Shown here: positions 19,129-28,176 of the stretch, one piece after another
How positions within the stretch are numbered: position 1 is the first letter of the stretch
Layout: each line of letters begins with the position of its first letter
Assembly (NCBI GenBank): GCA_027972325.1
Contig: JAPMOS010000115.1
Location: 80,001-127,429, forward strand
DNA from: Paratrimastix pyriformis
Taxonomy: Eukaryota; Preaxostyla; Paratrimastigidae
DNA length: 47,429 nt
Direction of reading: 5' to 3'
Notes under the pieces: model-generated
The model's database searches: none
Told to the model about the DNA's origin: nothing
What the model saw: the letters and a program-made list of their open reading frames with translations, nothing else
Position numbers and translations under genes: made by a program

Positions 19129-19173
19129 GACAGACAATTGTCTGTCACCCGGGTGATTCGACTCTGTCGAATC
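19129..19173. repeat. Triple palindrome between capsid-region genes
   Basis: Three adjoining palindromes: GACAGACAATTGTCTGTC, TCACCCGGGTGA and GATTCGA-CTCTG-TCGAATC. They occupy the gap downstream of the capsid gene and upstream of the small virion-type gene, so they could form a transcript-end structure. The TTCGA element is shared with the other hairpin modules. Confidence 0.65.
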
Positions 19174-19264
19174 GTCTCAACCTCTGGAAAACATAAGATA
19201 TGTCTTTTTCTTCCTTCCTACATGTTTTCTTACATAACTAACGAGTTATAACGGGTTGAATCAC

Positions 19265-20473
19265 TTAGTTTTTGTGTTCTACAGTCAAAGTGCCTTGTTT
19301 TGTGTTATATCGATACCATGCCCGTCCGTAAGCTAATACATTCAAAGTACAGTTGTGAGGCAATCCTGCTGTGAAAGTCACGACTAATTTAGGGTTAGAA
19401 TACTCTTTTAGCACAATGGTACCATACACATTACCATATGATTCAATATCGTCATCTTTGCTTGGTAGTCCTGAAAAGCGTAGAGTGTAGATGTTCTTGT
19501 CAAATGCCTTCCGGAAATACATCATCTGTTGGAATTCTTGCGATTTAGCACTAATGGCTGTATCTGGATAGTTCTTATTGTCAACAGAAAGGTGATATTC
19601 CGAGATATAGGCTGTTCCGGTGAATGGTGCTCCTGTCGTGTCATCAGACAGATACATTGACAGATACTCAACTTCATCGAATGGTAGGTCACATGTTATT
19701 GATGTGGCACCTTGTGAAATTAGATACTTGGTTGAATCAACGAATTCATTCTGTACTGTAACCATTCCTGCTTCATCCATACTGCTTCGTAGAATTGCCT
19801 TCTTCTCATCTTCATGCATTGTCATGTAGTTAGCTACGAGTTCAACATCGAGAAAAGTGTTGGTTAATGTAGCTCCAACTGTGGAAGATGATGCTATTTC
19901 TGATATAGGGGCTATTTCTACTTCAAAATATGGATTTGCTTGTAAGATGTCGAGCCGTAGAGGGTTAAAGTCAATGAATGGATTTGGTATGTAAATCAGT
20001 CCTTCCTGTTGTTGCGATGGATCAATGTCTGTGCCCGTTGCTCCAATACGTGCGTTCTGCATCATCAGTGATTTGCGTTCCTGTATGGCACGTTGGTAAT
20101 ATTGATATATACCTGCACTGTCCAACTTGTATATTTCACGTCCTTGGTGCTTAAACTTAAGGGATTTGATGAGCTTCATCATGTATCCACCTACGTAAGT
20201 CACCGTGCCGGCTGATGCTGTAGTAGCTCCGAGTCTGATGTGAAGGTGTATATCATTTCCTGAGAGTAGTCCGCTGTATTTATTAATGTCAAACTGTGCG
20301 ACACTTCCAAATGATATTTGCCGGTTAGGCTTGATTACTACCGGATCTGTTACAATCTTAGGCTTGCGTATCTTAGTGGTTTTGTCATCTGTAAACTCAT
20401 TGATTTTGATTGCATTCCTTTCGAGGTCTGAGTTCTGCGTAGTGTGTGATTTTAGAATAATAGCCGTTGCCAT
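19265..20473 (-). CDS. Likely double-jelly-roll major capsid protein
   Basis: A 402-residue, beta-rich product. Features suited to the PLV/Polinton capsid family are the early IKPNRQISFG segment, an aromatic/proline loop (PNPFIDFNPLRLDI), the repeated strand-turn pattern of two jelly rolls, and a C-terminal strand ending LAYGRAWYRYN. It is the largest beta-only protein here and sits next to the packaging ATPase, as in many PLVs. The family call rests on pattern and context; structure prediction would settle it. A partial copy is at 2518-2775. Confidence 0.7.
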   Translation of the reverse strand: MATAIILKSHTTQNSDLERNAIKINEFTDDKTTKIRKPKIVTDPVVIKPNRQISFGSVAQFDINKYSGLLSGNDIHLHIRLGATTASAGTVTYVGGYMMKLIKSLKFKHQGREIYKLDSAGIYQYYQRAIQERKSLMMQNARIGATGTDIDPSQQQEGLIYIPNPFIDFNPLRLDILQANPYFEVEIAPISEIASSSTVGATLTNTFLDVELVANYMTMHEDEKKAILRSSMDEAGMVTVQNEFVDSTKYLISQGATSITCDLPFDEVEYLSMYLSDDTTGAPFTGTAYISEYHLSVDNKNYPDTAISAKSQEFQQMMYFRKAFDKNIYTLRFSGLPSKDDDIESYGNVYGTIVLKEYSNPKLVVTFTAGLPHNCTLNVLAYGRAWYRYNTKQGTLTVEHKN

Positions 20474-20530
20474 AGTGTGATAATCAATATCATACTAAGA
20501 TAAAAAAATAGCCAAATATAAAAATCTTGC

Positions 20531-21583
20531 CTATTTGCTGCTCAACGATTGTTCTTCTACCATTTTTACCTTGGTTCTGTAGCCTTCTCTCATCTCCCAA
20601 TAGGCATTGTAAAGGTTAAGGTAATTGTCATGTAACAAAGGCTTGATCACCAAAATGTTGTGGTCTGCTGTCACTTTCTCGAATAGTTCTAAGAAATCTG
20701 CCTTCTTCATACACGACATATAATCATGATAAATCATGTCTTTCACTGAGTCATTCTTGGTGTAATGGACAAAACAGTAATTGGTGTTCTGCCTTGTTCT
20801 TGGTGAAATACCTGTTGGAATTTGTGTTGTAAGAATGACTGAGATGTTGTATCTTCTGTGATTGCAAAACAGACTGCCTAAAATATTACTCTGATGTAAC
20901 TTGTTGTTGCCATCTAAGATATCGTCAAATATCAATAAGACTGACTTCTTACCTTTTGTCTTCTCTTGGAACTTGATGAGCTTCTCAATGAATAATGGTG
21001 TCTCCTCATCGTCAAAGCCTCCAAAGCATCTATCATCTGGAATGTTCCCTAACTCTTTCTGATATCTATCTTTATTGTCTTGTGCAACTGTAAATAGATA
21101 TATCTTGTCAATCTCACTTCGTATCTGCTTTATAATGGACAGAACTGATGTCGTTTTGCCACTCTCTTTCATACCATAATGTAGTGAAATGAATGGTTCT
21201 TTCTTATTTTTGAACCTGTCCACTATCTCTAATGAACTGAACTTAGGCATTTTGACATTACCTACCTTGACAATGCTTGCATCATCTTCTTTTACTTCAG
21301 GTGGTATGAAAACAACTTGCTTCTGCTCAATTTGCTCATTTTCTTCAACTTTCTGCTCTTCTACTTCCACCTTCTTCAATTTCTTCTCTTTCTTCTCCTT
21401 CATAACCTTCTCCTTCTTCTCTTTCTTCTCTTTTGGAGGAGCACATTTATGCTTCTTAAGCCACTTCTCACTCTTATATTCTTTTCCACACTCAGGACAC
21501 TTATAAACTGTAATGTCCATATCCTTATGGACATTCGAATGAATGGTTTCACCATTCTTTGCCTTGACTGATTCAGACGACAT
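20531..21583 (-). CDS. A32/FtsK-like packaging ATPase, copy 2
   Basis: A 350-residue product, the fuller of the two ATPase genes. A C2H2-like zinc motif lies near the N-terminus (YKCPECGKEYKSEKWLKKHK), followed by a Lys/Glu linker, Walker A (GMKESGKTT), Walker B (VLLIFDDILDG) and a TTQ motif. It pumps viral DNA into the capsid in related viruses. An N-terminal zinc finger on the packaging ATPase may help it find viral DNA (inference). It is divergent to the acidic-protein gene. Confidence 0.88.
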   Translation of the reverse strand: MSSESVKAKNGETIHSNVHKDMDITVYKCPECGKEYKSEKWLKKHKCAPPKEKKEKKEKVMKEKKEKKLKKVEVEEQKVEENEQIEQKQVVFIPPEVKEDDASIVKVGNVKMPKFSSLEIVDRFKNKKEPFISLHYGMKESGKTTSVLSIIKQIRSEIDKIYLFTVAQDNKDRYQKELGNIPDDRCFGGFDDEETPLFIEKLIKFQEKTKGKKSVLLIFDDILDGNNKLHQSNILGSLFCNHRRYNISVILTTQIPTGISPRTRQNTNYCFVHYTKNDSVKDMIYHDYMSCMKKADFLELFEKVTADHNILVIKPLLHDNYLNLYNAYWEMREGYRTKVKMVEEQSLSSK

Positions 21584-21635
21584 TTTGAATTGTAACTATA
21601 ATCTGTTTAGAAAAAATATTTTGTGTGTGAACTAT

Positions 21636-21649
21636 ATTAGTTAACTAAT
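21636..21649. promoter_or_regulatory. Perfect palindrome abutting a start codon, copy 2
   Basis: Second copy of ATTAGTTAACTAAT, again ending directly before the ATG of the acidic-protein gene. Confidence 0.5.
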
Positions 21650-22633
21650 ATGTCTGACAGTGGATCTGAAATTGATGACGATTTGCAGTCTTTTGTCTCT
21701 TCCTCGAGTGAAATATCTATACCTTATGGAGATGAGGAAAATAGTGAAGATTCTAATGATGATGATGCCTCAGATGAATCCAATACTGATACTGATGAGT
21801 CTGATGATGACTCAAATGAAGAGCCTCAAGAAGAGTCTAAGGAAAAATCGTCGGATGAACTGATTGATAACATGGACTTCCTTCTTCGTAAAGACCAACT
21901 ACACAATGAAATACCTGATGGTAAAATTGTGTTTAAGACAAAAGAACAGGTGGAAACAGAGCAAGAACTTATGCAACAGGCTATAAAAGAATTAGAGCAA
22001 CAACAGGAACAAGCTAAACAGGCACTTAAGGCTCGTACAAGAGCACCTCGTGCAATTCATTTACCAAAGGCTCCAAAGAAACCTAAAATGACTCTCAAAC
22101 GTGAAAACGACATCAATGAGCTGCTCGTGCTGACTAACCAACTCGGTATGGACCAAGAAAAATATAATGTGGCATTCTTCGCTGAAATGTCTGATGATGA
22201 ATTGATGCAATTCAAAATTGACCTCTTTAAGGTTGTCGATGCTAAAATGGATGAATCCTTTCACAGTAGCAAACATGTGACTGAGATGCTGCTGAAGACT
22301 GCAGATATCACTGAAAAGATAATGCCTAAATACCTTCATGGTTATCGCGATTCATTGGAATGTTCTCAAGAGGAGATTCAAAAATGCCTCGATGAAATGA
22401 TTAAGAATGGTGATATGGAAGGCTTATTAAAGTCTAAGATGATGCAACCTAAGTATCAATTGATGATGATTCTCGGTGGAAACTTACTCGGACAAGTCAG
22501 TTCTAATATGAAAGCCGCTAAGTCTGTTGTCGTTAAAGCAAAAGAAACCCTCGACACAGTCCAAAAAAACTCACCCGTGTCGCAAACTGTATTACCACGT
22601 TCGGCTACATCGGAATCGGATGTCTTCTTCTAA
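21650..22633 (+). CDS. Acidic viral protein of unknown function, copy 2
   Basis: Identical in translation to the product at 3945-4928: acidic Ser-rich N-terminus, Gln/Glu coiled coil, helical C-terminal part. The lack of even silent divergence over this gene contrasts with the neighbouring ATPase gene. Confidence 0.8.
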   Translation: MSDSGSEIDDDLQSFVSSSSEISIPYGDEENSEDSNDDDASDESNTDTDESDDDSNEEPQEESKEKSSDELIDNMDFLLRKDQLHNEIPDGKIVFKTKEQVETEQELMQQAIKELEQQQEQAKQALKARTRAPRAIHLPKAPKKPKMTLKRENDINELLVLTNQLGMDQEKYNVAFFAEMSDDELMQFKIDLFKVVDAKMDESFHSSKHVTEMLLKTADITEKIMPKYLHGYRDSLECSQEEIQKCLDEMIKNGDMEGLLKSKMMQPKYQLMMILGGNLLGQVSSNMKAAKSVVVKAKETLDTVQKNSPVSQTVLPRSATSESDVFF

Positions 22634-22645
22634 TCACCACAAAGT

Positions 22646-23116
22646 ATGTCTTCTTCTCCTAATTCTTATTTGTCCTTAATTTTTTTATCCATGAATAGTA
22701 TTGAATCATTCATGGCTACATCAGAAGGTAAATCTGCAATCGACCTTAAAGACATCACAATCAAATCAATCAGTGGTGTCTCATTGTATTGGCTTATCAC
22801 TAAAACTCTGTCACTGAGGAGTGATTATGCTGAATATTTATATGTTGGACTGGCTGGAGCTGGTGGGCTTACTATTGTAGCGCCTATTCTACAAAACCTC
22901 ATCGATGGTAAAGACATTACGGCGGGACTCTCCTTCGATTCAACAATGCTCAAAAATGCTCTTGTCGATGGAGGAATATCAGCTGCAATATATCTTGTGC
23001 TGCACCTAACCTTTGGCGCAAAACTTGAAACTGGACTTCTGAATCGTTATGTCGGTGTTATTTGCTCTGTTATTGGTGGTGACATGATTCGCCCTTACAT
23101 CCTCTCTAAACTATAA
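22646..23116 (+). CDS. Small multi-pass membrane protein, copy 2
   Basis: Same product as at 4941-5411, with three or four hydrophobic segments. No change between the copies. Confidence 0.75.
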   Translation: MSSSPNSYLSLIFLSMNSIESFMATSEGKSAIDLKDITIKSISGVSLYWLITKTLSLRSDYAEYLYVGLAGAGGLTIVAPILQNLIDGKDITAGLSFDSTMLKNALVDGGISAAIYLVLHLTFGAKLETGLLNRYVGVICSVIGGDMIRPYILSKL

Positions 23117-23179
23117 ACTTATCGTCAATTGACCTTAATCATTTCATGCATTTTGTATTTTTCTATTGCGGTTATATAG

Positions 23180-26151
23180 ATGGAACCGCAAAAGAAAGTC
23201 ATCTTTACTGACAGAATCTCTCTCGCTAACACTTTTGGTTACGATAGAGTAGCTGTCGAAACTCAGAATGAAAATCCTCTTGAACTTAGATGTGATGCTG
23301 CTCTGAAAAAAAATGTGACTATTGATGGAGAAACTGTGTTAGGAAACAATCTGACAATCAATGGCGGCACTCATACAGTCAATGGTGAAACTACATTTAA
23401 TGGACTCGTCAAATTCAATAGTGATGTCATTTTGCCTTCTGCACCTATTCCTGACATGTCAATTGGACAACTGTCTAATGTGGATGTGTCAACTGGACTT
23501 GTCGATAAACAAACACTACTTTATGACGCTTCCACACAATGCTGGAAGAATTCAACTGCAAATGAATCAACCACTGCTAAATACAATACCATCACAGAAA
23601 TGTCTGCCGGTAATGGCACTTCAGTTAATAATGTTCTTCTGGCTTCTGGAAAAATCACCGCAACTAATGCACAAATCACCTCTTTTACCACCGCTGGATT
23701 GGTTCATTGTGACGCCTCTGGAAATATGTCATCATCAACTTTGATAAATTCTGATATTACTGATGGCACAATTAATGATTCTAAACTTAACACTATTAGC
23801 ACCGCTGGAAAAATAGCTAACTCTGCTACAACTGCTACTGATGCAAGTTCTGCCTCCACTATTGTTCTTAGAAATGCAAGTGGTGACACTAAAGTAAACA
23901 ATCTCTCTGCAAACACTGTATTAGCAAACTCTGTCAAATCAGTGACTTCTGGAAACTTAGACATTCAATCAAATGGTAATGTAAACATTGATATTGATAA
24001 TGACAATAATGAAACGGGCAAAAACTTCACTGTAACTACAAACAATGGCGCCTCTACATTGTTCCAAGTGAATGATGCTGGAAAAATTATCATTCCTACA
24101 ATGGCTTCTGCTAATATAGTTCATTCCACTGCAACTGGTGAATTGGCTGTATCTAAAATCATATCGACTGATATCGTTGATGGAGCTGTGACTGATGCAA
24201 AAATAGCCTCTTTATCTATTCCTAATGCGCCTTCAACAATTGTGCAACGTGATGCTAATAGCAAAATATACTGTGCTACTGTGGTAGCTGATAAAGTGGC
24301 TCCTACTGGTGCAACATTGAGTGTTCCTGCTGCTATCTCATGCAATTCTATCACTTCTGGTGCTGTTCTATGCACTGGAACTCTAAAGACTACAATAACA
24401 GATGCTCCAATCCTCGGAACTGACTCATCTGGATATGTTGTAACTGGTGCTTTTCCACTCGCTGTAACGGCTAATTCAATAACAACTACTGGTGGCAACT
24501 TAATCATAAACAATCCAATAGCTGTTGACAACATAATTCCTCTTAATACTTCTCTCAAAATAGGTAACTTCACAGTAAATTCCACTGACACCACATTCGA
24601 AAATGCTGATAACACTACCTTCACTATTAAGTCAAAAGGCAACATAAAATACAATAGTGATTACAATGCTAATGACACTTCTCCAAATCATACATTCACT
24701 ATTGGCGCAACTGACATGCTTTCTATATATTCCAATAAAGTTAAGACTGCATTTCCATTTGAATGTCCATTTATTGGCTCAAACACTGGCTCTCTCAAAA
24801 TATCAATGTATCCTTATGGTAACACAAACTGGGGCATTTATCAAGCAAGCTCTGGTGCAAATGCTGACTTCTCTGGTACTGGTTCTGCATGCGCCGGCTT
24901 TGATATGAACAATGCAATTCGATTCCGTGTCTATGACAGTTCTTCAACTGGAATAATCTTCGAAAACTCAAACAATGTATGCAACTTCTCTGCAAATGCT
25001 AACACTGGTACTTTCTGGACTCGTGGACTGCTGACGGCTGGTGGAAATTTGGCAAGCCCTAAAATCAGTTCACCTGCTTCTTCCGCAAATCTCGGGCTTA
25101 GAATTGGTTTCAATGGAACTGTTGATAACGCCTGGGGCGCTTACATGTCTGCAACCACTTCATTTGACAATTCAACTGCATGCGTTGGAAATGATTTCTC
25201 TGGTCAAGCACTTCGACTTCGTGCATATAACAATGCTAACTGCGGTATGATATTCGAAAATAGTGACAATGTCATGAACCTCTCATGCAATGCAAACAGT
25301 GGTAATCTTTGGCTACGTGGCATGGCAACACTGAATGGTGGCTTAAAACTACCTAACAACACCTCCGGATATCTATATAGTGATGCAAATGGTAATATCA
25401 CCGCAACTACTGTAACTTCCACTTCTGCTCAGTCTCTCGCTGCTAATAGTGGCTCTTCCACTAATATCTCATCGAATAATAATCTTATTAACATTTCTGG
25501 TGATACTACAAGTTCATACTTTAATGCAAATAACGCTAACTTTGGAGTTGTTTTTAATGTTGGAGGGGCTAATGTGATTAACTTTGGTAAGACTCGTGTG
25601 ACTTCACCTGTCATATTAGCTACTGCTCAATCAACTGGTGATTCTCTGCAAATGTACATCGATACTACTGGAAAAATACATGTTCCTACATCCTCAATTC
25701 GATACAAGGAAAACGTAATGGATATGGCTGATACGTCATATTTATATAAGTTACGTCCCGTCAATTTCAATTACAAGGCTGATGAGAAAAAGGTCAAATG
25801 CTATGGTCTAATAGCTGAAGAATGTGTTGATGTATGTCCTGATTTAGTATATTACAAGGATGGCGCTGTTGAAGGTATTCGACAAGATCGTTTGCCTTTC
25901 ATGATGCTCAATGAGATGAAAAACTAAAGGCACATTGTGATTCACTCACTGATGAAAACATGTCATTAAAAGCTCAAATAGAAACACTTAAAACTGCTGT
26001 AGCGGAAATCAGACAGATGATTTCTGTTACGTTCGAAACTACTCAACCTTCTTCAATTGATAATGGTAAAATGGCATTCTATCTCGCTGATGACTCAACA
26101 CTGAAGGCTACATGGAAGATAAACAATGTACGACAAGCTACCAATATTTAA
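23180..26151 (+). pseudogene. S74-type tail-fibre gene, copy 2 (fossil)
   Basis: Same Asn/Thr/Ser-rich fibre and S74 chaperone layout as copy 1, almost identical in sequence. This copy looks broken. Confidence 0.85.
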
Positions 26152-26155
26152 GCAA

Positions 26156-26821
26156 AAAGAGACTTTGAATTGTCTGCTTTCTTCTTCCCTTCTTTCACTA
26201 TAAGTAGCTGTTTGCATGAGGCTGAGATTCCATAATGCTGCTTATCATCAACCCATACTTTAAGTTGGACTATCATTTTAACTGTGCTCCCTGGATTGAC
26301 GGCTTTCCGTAAATCCTCGTTTGTTTGTATTGTTGTGTCCTGTTTTACCTCACCATCTTCATCTTTTCGGAAGACACTCGGATACAGTGTATCTGCATAT
26401 CCAACTGCTACTTTATAGTAGCTCGGAAACTTGTCATTATCACTCGTCTTGGCAAATGATTTGTATTGAAATTCATCTGGTTTGCCTTCTTCAAAGTACC
26501 ATTCACAATGCTTTCCACATTGTTTTGACAGTACTTCTCGAGCTTGTCTATCATCTTCTTAAAGTCATCGCCTACATTCTCAACTGGTAACCTGATGGTT
26601 TTAGTGTTCTCGTAAAAGTTCACTCCATAAGGTCCTAAGTCGATTTGTGGCGTCTGAACTAATAGGTTACTACCATTATGTTCAATGTGACACATCTTCA
26701 TTGTCTTCTCTTGCTTCCTGGATGATTCAGATAAGGCTTCAATTGACAGCTTCTTAACTGTGAAATCGTTCGGAATGATCACAACTGGCATATCAGACTC
26801 AACAGATTGCTTGCTTGACAT
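26156..26821 (-). pseudogene. Small viral protein, possibly ssDNA-binding, copy 2 (fossil)
   Basis: Same gene as at 8452-9116, convergent with the fibre gene, with the same DUF5871-like hint. It also looks broken. Confidence 0.45.
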
Positions 26822-26824
26822 TAG

Positions 26825-27717
26825 TGGTTATTATATACTAACTATAGATAATAATTTTTCTTAAAATACCTTTACTGATTCAGTGATTATAATGAGTGCG
26901 CATTCTGATGAGATATTCCTCATTATATCATCAGTTGCTCATTGAATTATCATCTTAAAACACTCAGAGCTCAAATGATGAAACGCTGTTTTTATCTCTT
27001 TGAAATAGAAGGTAAATCTGATTGATTTCTCTTTCAATTCATGTCAAAGCTGAGTAAATTTTCGCTTTAAAGGGCTCGGTGCTGAAATCTAATTTCATAT
27101 TGTTTTATCATTTTGTCATAGTTTTCCATTTTCATAGAATCAATTATTTGAGCTGATTCAATCAAAAGAATGCATCATTTACTTAAGATTGATGCATTAT
27201 TTAATGATCACTTTTGAAAAGCACTTTTGTCACAATTTTATTTTGAATGAAGAGATAAGCTGTTTCTGATTGAATTCTCTTTCGTTTGATGCTTAAGATG
27301 ATTGAATTGTTTGATTTGACAAAATGGCAAAATAATTTCTGGGACAAAAAATGGAAAAAAATTGAAAATGCATGGAGAATTCGCTTTTTTGCCTCTAATT
27401 TCGTTTGTAGCTCGAATGAATTGATGCTTAAATCATTCCAAGCTGATTAAAATAAAATGCTCGTTTTACTTAAAAAACATTGAGAAAAAAGATTTTGCTC
27501 CGAAGAATTCGATTTTTGCCTCAAATAACGTTTGTAGCTCGAGAAAATTAATGCTTAAATCATTCAAAGCTGATAAAATAAAATGCTCCTTTTCAATAAA
27601 AATAATGAGAAAAAGATTTTGTTCTGAAGAAATCGATTTTTGCCTCAAATAACAACGCAAGCGTGAAAAATTGTGTGTGAAAATCGCTTGTCTCAGAACT
27701 CTCCTTTTATAACTACT
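26825..27717. repeat. AT-rich terminal non-coding region, copy 2
   Basis: The counterpart of 9120-10018, with the same 127-bp repeat phrases but noticeably more differences than the coding part of the repeat. It ends at the junction with GC-rich DNA. Confidence 0.75.
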
Positions 27718-27722
27718 ACACT

Positions 27723-28176
27723 GACGGCCGGGGGTTGGCCTCCTCGAGGTAATCTGCGCGAAGAAGTGATGAAGAAGGACAAGTTAAAAACCAATTGCGT
27801 GAAGGGAATGAATCACGGACTTCCCCAGATGGCACGAATTCGGTGATCGCTCACGAAATTGAAGCACTCGAGAGCCGGCGTCCATTGCTGGGACAAGTTG
27901 GCCTCGGTATCCATCACAATGATGGTACCATTGGGGGCAATGAACGAGTCGAGGTACTGGACCAGGGATCCGTAGTCCGGGGTGGGTCTGTCTCGAGGGT
28001 CGTCGGTAATGCCCCAGGGAGCATCCAACACGGCCAAGGTATACAGTGTCTATTGAATGAAACGAGGATGTTAGTGGGGATCCAACAAGTTGGAAACTGC
28101 AGACACGGCCGGGATTATCCTTCGCGCGAAACAAGATCGCTTCGGCATCCCCGCAGTAGAACCGGGCCAAGGTTTT
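27723..28176 (-). repeat. Inverted repeat arm A (methyltransferase exons and introns)
   Basis: Reverse complement of 40504-40589 joined to 42072-42437 (that is, copy B without its insert). It covers two introns and the exons around them at very high identity, so the copies parted recently. The match stops at 28176, which is exactly where the DIRS element sits in copy B. Confidence 0.9.

Larger units (their letters stand above)
2518..27717. mobile_element. Endogenous Polinton-like virus, two partial copies head to tail (fossil)
   Basis: The island is AT-rich in a GC-rich background. Positions 2518-10018 repeat at 20223-27717 in the same orientation, offset by about 17,705 bp. The hallmark set is a type-B DNA polymerase, an A32/FtsK-like ATPase, a likely double-jelly-roll capsid protein and a VLTF3-like factor, typical of Polinton-like viruses and their kin. 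Both copies end at the same right terminus; both lack their left part, so terminal inverted repeats cannot be tested. No integrase of its own is seen. The copies are nearly identical over long stretches and most frames are open, so insertion looks recent. It is incomplete and has a few breaks, at least one shared by both copies. A collapsed or chimeric assembly of a tandem array is the main alternative. Confidence 0.88.
20223..27717. repeat. Direct repeat, copy 2 of the PLV right part
   Basis: Second member of the 7.5-kb direct repeat. Its right end meets GC-rich methyltransferase sequence at 27718-27723. The last shared bases of the two copies are TATAACTACT, which is the best candidate for the true right terminus of the viral genome. 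Confidence 0.93.

Noticed and set aside
2518-27717. Target site duplication around the viral island
   Set aside because: Flanks at 2518 and 27717 show no matching short duplication, and the left end is not a viral terminus.
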